A stretch of DNA of 64,000 nt from Roseiflexus sp. RS-1 (GTDB lineage: Bacteria > Chloroflexota > Chloroflexia > Chloroflexales > Roseiflexaceae), in the NCBI RefSeq assembly GCF_000016665.1, contig NC_009523.1, forward strand, positions 124,001-188,000. The letters run 5' to 3'. This document shows positions 25,009 to 31,500 of this stretch, piece by piece; position 1 is the stretch's first letter; each line of letters starts with the position of its first letter. Both the position numbers and the translations under genes were made by a program. The notes under the pieces are model-generated. The model worked only from the letters and a program-made list of their open reading frames with translations, was not told where the DNA came from and ran no database searches.

Positions 25009-25548
25009 TGCCAGATCGTCAGTCGCCGGTTGCGGAGCCTGTTACTGTAGCGAAGTGCAAAATTATCGTGCTACGTGGCGCGAGAAGCGCAGACGTCTGT
25101 TGATGGGTGGCCACGGAGTCTCAGATGCGTCGACCATTGCCTGAGTCTGCCGTGTCGCACAAGATGCCCGCTTGCGGCAACAGGTGCAGCCTTATCCAAC
25201 GGGCCCTGTAAGTGCTGCGCATCCACGCACTGCACCTTAGCGCCTCTGTGTGAGCAGGTCTGATGCATGCGAGCGGCAATTTCGGCAATCTTCCGATCTG
25301 GAGCGGGCGAGATGCCCGCGCACTCGGGACGTACATAAAAAATGCGGATTTAATGCTCAATCTCCATCAGCCCGACGGCTCGTTCGGGATAGCGGATGTA
25401 TAGCAGTTCTCATAGAGGTTGAACCTCCTCGGATGACCGCAGTCACCATCGCGCTCCCCGCGCAGCGACCGCCGTGCATGTCGGTCGGTAAGAGAAGACA
25501 TCCGCCGTCGTCCCCGTCGTCGGGCGTGACCCGCGGCAGTGCGGGCTA
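25009..25548. repeat. Gene-free accessory block with decayed interspersed repeats
   Basis: I see no gene in these 540 bases. They hold a right-end fragment of the MITE-like family (GGATTTAATGCTCAATCTCCAT, about 25346-25367) and a GAGCGGGCGAGATGCCCGCGC hairpin related to the arrays at 27.4 and 40.7 kb. A segment at about 25480-25548 recurs inverted at about 41280-41345. Confidence 0.6.
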
Positions 25549-25664
25549 ATGGTCTTTGAGTAAATAGTCCGGTATAGCCCGCGTAGGCGGGCTTCGCCTT
25601 GGCTAGCCGAGGGCTTCAGCCCCACGGCTAGCGCGGTAGAGCGGATTTAATGCTCAATCTCCAT
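25549..25664 (+). mobile_element. MITE-like element, copy 1 (116 bp)
   Basis: It starts ATGGTCTTTGAGTAAATA and ends AATGCTCAATCTCCAT, imperfect inverted repeats, with two internal hairpins (AGCCCGCGTAGGCGGGCT; AGCCGAGGGCTTCAGCCC). It interrupts GGGCTA/AAGCCC. The uninterrupted form, in reverse orientation, is at about 41273-41290, so this is a filled site next to an empty site in the same window. It has no coding capacity. Confidence 0.8.
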
Positions 25665-25920
25665 AAGCCCTCCCTGAGCGCCTGGAAGCCCCTGCGGGGC
25701 TGGCGTTTCGGTTATCCTTGCCATATGCCGGGAGGACTGGGGTTGATCCAGCCCGCAGGGCTTGCCCGACCTCAGCAAGGGCTTATGGTCTTTGAGGAAA
25801 TAATCCGCCGTAGCCCGCGCAGGCGGGCTTTGCATTCCATAGCCGAGGGCTTATGGACTTTGAATAAATATTCCGTTATACTAATATTCATCCGTGTCAA
25901 GCCTTGCTCAGGAGGTTGCG

Positions 25921-26196
25921 ATGCCGGCACGCCGGACCCTTCACTTGTGCATCGAGGAACGGGAGGCCCTCGAAGACCTGCGCGATCACGCTCCCAAGCC
26001 CTATTTGCGCGAACGGGCGGCGGCATTACTGCTCATCGCGTCCGGCGTACCGCCTGCCGTCGTGGCGCGCGAACGCTTGCTGCGTCCGCGCCATCCGGAA
26101 ACCGTCTCTCGCTGGCTGAATCGCTGGGAAGCCGAGGGCATCGATAGCCTCCCCATCCGGGACGGACGCGGGCGCAAGCCCGCTTTTTCCCCCTGA
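25921..26196 (+). CDS. IS630-like transposase, frame A (N-terminal DNA-binding part)
   Basis: A 91-residue product with an HTH region (YLRERAAALLLIASGVPPAVVA, then PETVSRWLNRWEAEGIDSLP) that binds the terminal repeats. An AGGAGG precedes the ATG. It ends at TGA in the context TTTTTCCCCCTGA (26184-26196), where a shift by +1 on CCC (CCC to CCT) would join frame B exactly at GAC. A full transposase of about 387 residues would result. Confidence 0.8.
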   Translation: MPARRTLHLCIEEREALEDLRDHAPKPYLRERAAALLLIASGVPPAVVARERLLRPRHPETVSRWLNRWEAEGIDSLPIRDGRGRKPAFSP

Positions 26197-27085
26197 CCAC
26201 CATGACCCCGAGACGGCGGCGACTGAGGTGGAGCATCTGGTCCGCCGTGACCCGCGGCAGTGTGGGCTGACCCAGACGCGCTGGACCCTGGACGCCATCC
26301 GCAGCCCGTTGGTGTGGGGACGCGACGCCGCGCTGCGCGGGATCGCCCGCATCCTGGATCGGTTGGGCATCACCTGGCAGCGCGCCCGCAGTCATGGGCA
26401 TAGCCCTGATCCTCACGATCAGGCCAAACTGCAGGAGATTGCGGACGTGGTGGAGGATGCCCGCGCGCACCCCAACCAGGTGGTGACCGTGTATCTGGAT
26501 GAAGTCACGGTCACCCGGCGCCCGACCCTGGCCAACGGGTATGGACGGGCAGGCGCCGATCAGGTGCGGGCGGAACGGAGTCGGGCGACCGATGGTGACC
26601 TGCGCATCGTGGGCAGTTTGGACGTCGTGACGGGCCAGGTGGTCACCCGGCGGGCGAAGACGATTGGCCTGGCGACGCTGGTGCGATTCTACCAGGATCT
26701 GCACGCTGCCTATCCTGAGGCTGAGCGCATCGATGTCATTCTGGATAATTGGCCGGTCCATTTTCATCCGGATGTCCTGGTGGCGCTCGAGCCGCAAACG
26801 ACCCGCTGGGCGTTTTCCCGTCCTGGCAATTGGCCGGCCACGCCCAGTGGACGGGCCGTGCGCCGGGCTGGAGATGTCCGCCTGCCCATCCAACTGATGC
26901 CGTTGCCGACGTATGCGTCGTGGTGCAATCCGATCGAGAAGCTGTGGCGGTGGATGCGTCAGGAGGTCACCCGCGTGCATCGCTGGGCGACGGATCTCGA
27001 TCAGTTGCGCAGCCATCTGGATGCCTTCTTCGCGTCGTTTGCAACCGGCTCGTCAAAGCTTTTACAGTATGTCGGTCTCGGATAG
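26195..27085 (+). CDS. IS630-like transposase, frame B (DDE catalytic part)
   Basis: The 296-residue continuation contains the DDE catalytic triad: Asp in VYLDEVTVT, Asp in VILDNWPVH, and Glu in WCNPIEKLWRWM. The first in-frame internal start is a GTG at 26228, but synthesis as a fusion with frame A by +1 frameshifting is more likely, since an active transposase needs both parts. The DDE core appears intact. Confidence 0.82.
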   Translation, partial: DHHDPETAATEVEHLVRRDPRQCGLTQTRWTLDAIRSPLVWGRDAALRGIARILDRLGITWQRARSHGHSPDPHDQAKLQEIADVVEDARAHPNQVVTVYLDEVTVTRRPTLANGYGRAGADQVRAERSRATDGDLRIVGSLDVVTGQVVTRRAKTIGLATLVRFYQDLHAAYPEAERIDVILDNWPVHFHPDVLVALEPQTTRWAFSRPGNWPATPSGRAVRRAGDVRLPIQLMPLPTYASWCNPIEKLWRWMRQEVTRVHRWATDLDQLRSHLDAFFASFATGSSKLLQYVGLG

Positions 27086-27156
27086 CGGATTATTTATTCA
27101 AAGACCATCAGCCCCACGGCTAGCGCGATAGAGCGGAATAAATGCTCAATCTCCAT

Positions 27157-27400
27157 CAGCCCGACGGCACGAGGCGTATACCGGATCAAATTCTCAATAT
27201 TAGCCCCACGGCAAGCTCTCCTGTCGGGTGTCGTGTATTGGCTATTCCTCTGCCCAGCAGCAAGCTCTCCTATCGGCTATCGGCTATCGGCTATTCCTCA
27301 GCCCCACGGCCACAACGTTCGGCATATTCAATAATGCTGCCCTTCGCCATAGAGCAGGTAAGCGACGGCGGCAATTCCGGCAATCTCCGGTCTGGAGCGG
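27157..27400. repeat. Repeat block, inverted copy of the block at 40.4-40.6 kb
   Basis: From 27157 to about 27310, CAGCCCGACGGCACGAGGCGT, the TGTCGGGTGTCGTGTATTGG segment and the CTATCGG heptamers are the reverse complement of about 40425-40625. Gene-free. The following bases up to 27400 are further repeat debris. Confidence 0.7.
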
Positions 27401-27585
27401 GCGGGGACGCCCGCGCACCCGGGGCATCCATAACGTGCTGACGGTTACCCCCCCACGGGCGTGGCGAGACGCCCGCGCACCCGGGGCGCGCATAGACTGC
27501 CTTCGCCAGATACGCCGGTTCGACGCGAGACGCCCGCACACCCAGAGCGCACAATGCCGCCCTTCGCTCTCGACCGACGTTTCGC
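27400..27585. repeat. Two GC hairpin repeats related to the 40.7-41.1 kb array
   Basis: GCGGGCGGGGACGCCCGCGC (about 27398) and GGCGAGACGCCCGCGCACCC (about 27463) are reverse-orientation copies of the array described at 40678-41105. No gene is seen. Confidence 0.5.
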
Positions 27586-27741
27586 TCAAACCGGCGAGAC
27601 TGGCGTATCTGGACGTTCGGATCGCCACATCCAGATCGAGATCGCCACCCCGACGACACAGAGCGTGACGCCCAGCGGCGCATCCCACGGACGGTAGCGC
27701 AGCGTCACCTCGGCGACCCCCGGCGGAATGGCGACGCTGAA
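27586..27741 (-). pseudogene. C-terminal remnant of a YfhO-like membrane protein
   Basis: The last 50 or so codons of a minus-strand frame read VAIPPGVAEVTLRYRPWDAP followed by a hydrophobic helix and a short basic tail. This resembles the conserved end of YfhO-type membrane proteins (PxGxxxVxxRYxPW, then a final helix). Nothing upstream on this strand continues it, so it is a truncated remnant left at the edge of the repeat block. Confidence 0.5.
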
Positions 27742-27754
27742 CCGGCAATGGTTG

Positions 27755-27760
27755 TATAAT
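27755..27760 (+). promoter_or_regulatory. Possible -10 element (TATAAT) before the small companion gene
   Basis: TATAAT, 62 bases before the start at 27822; no good -35 is seen at the usual distance. Confidence 0.35.
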
Positions 27761-27821
27761 TCGGAGGAGTGTATCATCTCAGTCTTCATATGAGGACTTG
27801 AAAGACTCTGGGGAGCGTGTC

Positions 27822-28295
27822 ATGCCGTATGCCAGTATCAAACTCATCTTCCGGGCAGCGCCGCATGCCGGCGCAAGCCCGGCGCTGGTCAGCGCAACTG
27901 CGCGCCAGGTGGTGGCGAGTCTTGTGCAACAGAACCAGCGGATCGAACCGGTGTACGACGGTTCGCGGGGCGGCGATCTGTATCAGTGGCTGGTGGAGAC
28001 CGCAAACGCCGCACAACCGCTGATTCCACTTGCAACCCTGGCGCTTACCGTCGCCCAGTTGTTGAAGGAGGTAAAGAATCTCAGCAAAAGCGACACGAGC
28101 ACCCCCAGAGACCAACCACCGATCGTCGTCGTTGTGACCTGCGGTGACGCCACATGCACACCGCCTCCCGACAGCGATCAGGCGCTGCTGGAACAGTTGC
28201 TGCGCGAAACGTTTCCCGACCAGATCGAGCCTGACCGACTGAGCGTTGAAGTTCAGGTCGGCTCGCCACCGCCGCCGCCATCCCCCTTCGATTGA
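27822..28295 (+). CDS. Small protein of unknown function upstream of the caspase-STAND gene
   Basis: A 157-residue protein: an N-terminal strand (ASIKLIFRAA), a helix (ALVSATARQVVASLVQQ), DGSRGGDLYQWLVE, a long hydrophobic helix (PLIPLATLALTVAQLLKEV), then a strand (PPIVVVVTC) and a last helix ending before a proline-rich tail. The alternation of strands with one apolar helix is reminiscent of the small effector-associated constant components that accompany caspase- or NTPase-based conflict systems, but I cannot show homology. GGAG lies six bases before the ATG. It shares orientation with the large gene 288 bases downstream. Confidence 0.6.
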   Translation: MPYASIKLIFRAAPHAGASPALVSATARQVVASLVQQNQRIEPVYDGSRGGDLYQWLVETANAAQPLIPLATLALTVAQLLKEVKNLSKSDTSTPRDQPPIVVVVTCGDATCTPPPDSDQALLEQLLRETFPDQIEPDRLSVEVQVGSPPPPPSPFD

Positions 28296-28316
28296 GGGAG
28301 CGGGCGTTCTTCTCTG

Positions 28317-28398
28317 ATGGTCTTTGAATACAAAATCCGCCGTAGCCCGCGCAGGCGGGCTTCGCCTTGCTTAGCCGAGGGCTTCAGCCCGACGGCAA
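28317..28398 (+). repeat. Left half of a MITE-like element
   Basis: ATGGTCTTTGAATACAAAAT at 28317, then the AGCCCGCGCAGGCGGGCT hairpin and GAGGGCTTCAGCCCGACGG; the right terminal repeat is missing. It lies between the small gene and the caspase-STAND gene. The remaining bases up to 28583 contain a TACAAT (28528-28533) that could be a -10 for the large gene. Confidence 0.65.
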
Positions 28399-28583
28399 CG
28401 GCGTTCCTTCTCCAATTTCGGGCATCAAGACGCCCCGTCTCCCCCTTCTCCTCTTGTGGGAGAAGGGGGACGGGGGGATGAGGGGGCAAACGCGCCTCGG
28501 ATCTTCCCCCACCTCAACCCTATCGTGTACAATAGTGAACAATATCGAGATCAGACATCACACCATTCCTTGCCGACCGCCCT

Positions 28584-31500
28584 ATGTCGAAACGCGCACT
28601 CATCATCGGCGTCAATCGCCCGCAGAACGATCCGACATTCGCTCCCCTGCGCAGCGCCGAACGCGATGCGAATGATCTGGCGAGCGCACTGCATGACTGC
28701 GGCTTCGCGGTGCAATCGCTGATCGGGCAACAGGCGACAACGGATGCCATCCGCAAGGCTGTTGCCAGATTGCGACGGCAGGCTGACAGCGAGAGTGATC
28801 TCTTCATAGCCTTTTCTGGTCACGGGGCCTGGATTCCTCCGGTGGCTGGACACCCCGATGGTACGACCTTCCTGGTCAGTGCCGATTACGAGAGCGAGAT
28901 CGCTACCGGCGACCCCAACTACTACCTCTCCCTCGACTGGTGGTACACCCAGTTGCTCGCCTGGGATAAGCCGCGTAGTGTGGTGCTGGCGCTCGATTGC
29001 TGCTTTGCCGGTAATGTCGCACAGGCTGCCGAGCGGCGATCTATCGGCGACGCGATTGAACAGCACTTTCGCGGCGTCACCGTTCCAACCGGACGCCTGC
29101 GCGCCTATCTGGCGGCAACTGTACCGGGCGAGAAAGCCTACGAAGATGACCGTGGCGGATTGTTGACGCAGGCAGTGGTGGCGTGTCTGCGCGATAAGGA
29201 CGGTCAGGGTGATGGGTTAGTCACGGTCCCGGCATTGATAGATGCCGTGAAAAAGCATGCTGCTCTGCACCCCGACCGGTCACATCCCTTCACCGAGTAC
29301 AAAGGTGATTACCACTGGGTGCTCGCCGATCACCGCGAAGCCCGACGAGCGGCACGGGAGGCGCAGCAGGCTGAGCAACGGCGCGCCGAGGCGCAACAGC
29401 GACTCAAACGCTGGCGGTCGCCGCGCAGCGCTGCCCGCCGCGACGAGTTGCTGCGCGGCTTTGTTGGGCGCGAAGCCGAATTGCGTGAACTTTCTAAAGA
29501 GATCGAGCGTCTGCGCGCCACCGGCGGCTACCTGCTGGTGACCGGCGTTGCCGGCCAGGGCAAGAGCAGCATCCTGGCGAAACTGATCGCCCACCGTGAA
29601 CCTGAACCAACCCCCGCCTACTTCATCCGCTTTACCCCCGGACCCTCAGAACAGGCTGCGCTGCTCGGTCACCTGGTCGCCGAGTTGCTGACCCTGGCCG
29701 AACGCGAAGCCGATGCGCTCACCTACCTGCCCGATGGCGACAGTGTCGTAGCGTTGTACAACAGCTTCGAGATTCTGCTGAACGATCTGGCAGCCCAACG
29801 ACCGTTGACACTGGTGATTGACGGGCTGGATCAGATCGAACCTGACCTGGCTGGACGGCGCGATCTGAGCTTCCTGCCCGAACGGCTGCCGCCCGGTGTG
29901 GTGCTGGTGATCGGCACCCGTCCCGACGACACGCTGAAGCCGCTCAAACTACGCACCCCGCACTGCGAATATTGCCTGCCGCCACTGAGCGAAGCCGACT
30001 TTGGCGAGCTGCTGCGTGATCGCGGCGTGACGCTCAGCGCGCATGAGCAATCGGAACTCTACCATGCGCTGCACGGTAATGCCTTCGACCTGGCATTTCT
30101 GGCGCAGGAGATACGCCAGACACCACACACTAAAATCGCCGCGTTGCTCCGGCGGGTCATCGCCAATCCACGCGACCTGTTCACGCCAACACTGGACCGG
30201 TTGCAGCGCGACTGGAACCTGTGGGAGAGGGTGTTGCGCCCCCTGCTGGGCACCTTGCTGGCTGCCCAGGAGCCGCTCAGCCGCGACGCTCTGCGCGAGA
30301 TTCTTAACGTCTCTCAGGATCGTATCCAGACCGCGATTGAGCGCCTGGGGGGGCTGCTTGGTGTGCGCGATGTACAGGGACAACCGAGGTACGGGTTGAT
30401 CCACCTGAAACTGATTGACTATTTGCGCACGGAGACGTTCGCCGCTGACGAACTGATCACCTGTCATGCCCAGATCGCAGCGTGGTGCGGTCGTGATCTG
30501 GCGCATCTCTGGCAACCAACAACCGATCTTGCCGAACAGGAACGGCGTGCCTACGGGCAAACCCACCTGGTCACGCATCTGGCAGCGGCGCAGAAGTATG
30601 ACGACGTCTGGCGTCTGTTAGACGCCGATGAGTACGGCGCAGCGAAGCGGCGTGCCGACCCTAGCCTGCGGGCGTACATTGCCGACCTTGATCGGGTGCG
30701 GCAGACAATAGCGGATGCGTCGGATCGCGACCGGCAGCAGATGGCGACATGGCTGGCGCGGGCCTGGCGCTATAGTCTGCTGCGGGTCAGCCTGACGGGT
30801 AAAGTTGACGCATGGCCGACGGAACTGTTCACAGCACTGGTTGCCATGGGGCGAGGCGCCGAAGCGCGTGACCGCGCCGAGTTGCTGAGCGATCCGAAAC
30901 AACGGGCAGAGGTGCTGACCGCAGTGGGGCGGGCGTTGCTGGAACGCGGCGCTGCCGGCGGGTTGGAGGCGTTCCGTCGTGCCCGCGCTGCTGCCGAGGC
31001 GATCTCTGACCCTTACAAGCGCGCCGAGGCCCTGCGCGCCCTGGCGCGGGCGCTGGCGGCGGCGGGGCAGTGGGAGGAGGCGCGGGCGGTCGTGGAGGCG
31101 ATAGCCGACCCCCTCTGGCGCGCCAGGGCGCTGGGGGATGTGGCAGGCGCGCTGGCGCGGGCGGGGCAGTGGGAGGAGGCGCGGGCGGTCGTGGAGGCGA
31201 TAGCCGACCCCGACGAGCGCGCCGAAGCGCTGGGGGATGTGGCAGGCGCGCTGGCGGCGGCGGGGCAGTGGGAGGAGGCGCGGGCGGTCGTGGAGGCGAT
31301 AGCCGACCCCTTCCGGCGCGCCAGGGCGCTGCGGAAGGTGGCAGGCGCGCTGGCGCAGGCGAGACGCTGGGACGACGCCCGCGCCGTCGCCGAGACGATT
31401 GCCGACCCCTTCTGGCGCGCCGAAGCGCTGCGGGAGGTGGCAGGCGCGCTGGCGGCGGCGGGGCAGTGGGAGGAGGCGCGGGCGGTCGCGGCGGCGATAG

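Larger units (their letters stand above)
25853..27108 (+). mobile_element. IS630-like insertion sequence (1256 bp)
   Basis: The left end ATGGACTTTGAATAAATATT and the right end (complement) ATGGTCTTTGAATAAATAAT are imperfect terminal inverted repeats, and they match the left end of the MITE-like elements. The element carries one transposase in two overlapping frames. The flanks GGGCTT and CAGCCC join to restore the hairpin found in other MITE copies, with no visible target duplication. IS630 elements normally duplicate TA, so the lack of one is odd. Confidence 0.82.
25785..27156 (+). mobile_element. MITE-like element, copy 2, split by the IS element
   Basis: The left 68 bases (25785-25852) and right 48 bases (27109-27156) together make a 116-bp element, the same length as copy 1. 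The IS at 25853-27108 sits in its GGGCTT/CAGCCC hairpin. The element itself lies between another GGGCTT and CAGCCC pair, so three repeat layers are nested. Confidence 0.78.

Noticed and set aside
28456-29166. Small frames around the start of the caspase gene
   Set aside because: They overlap the caspase-like coding sequence or the MITE fragment and lack any support.
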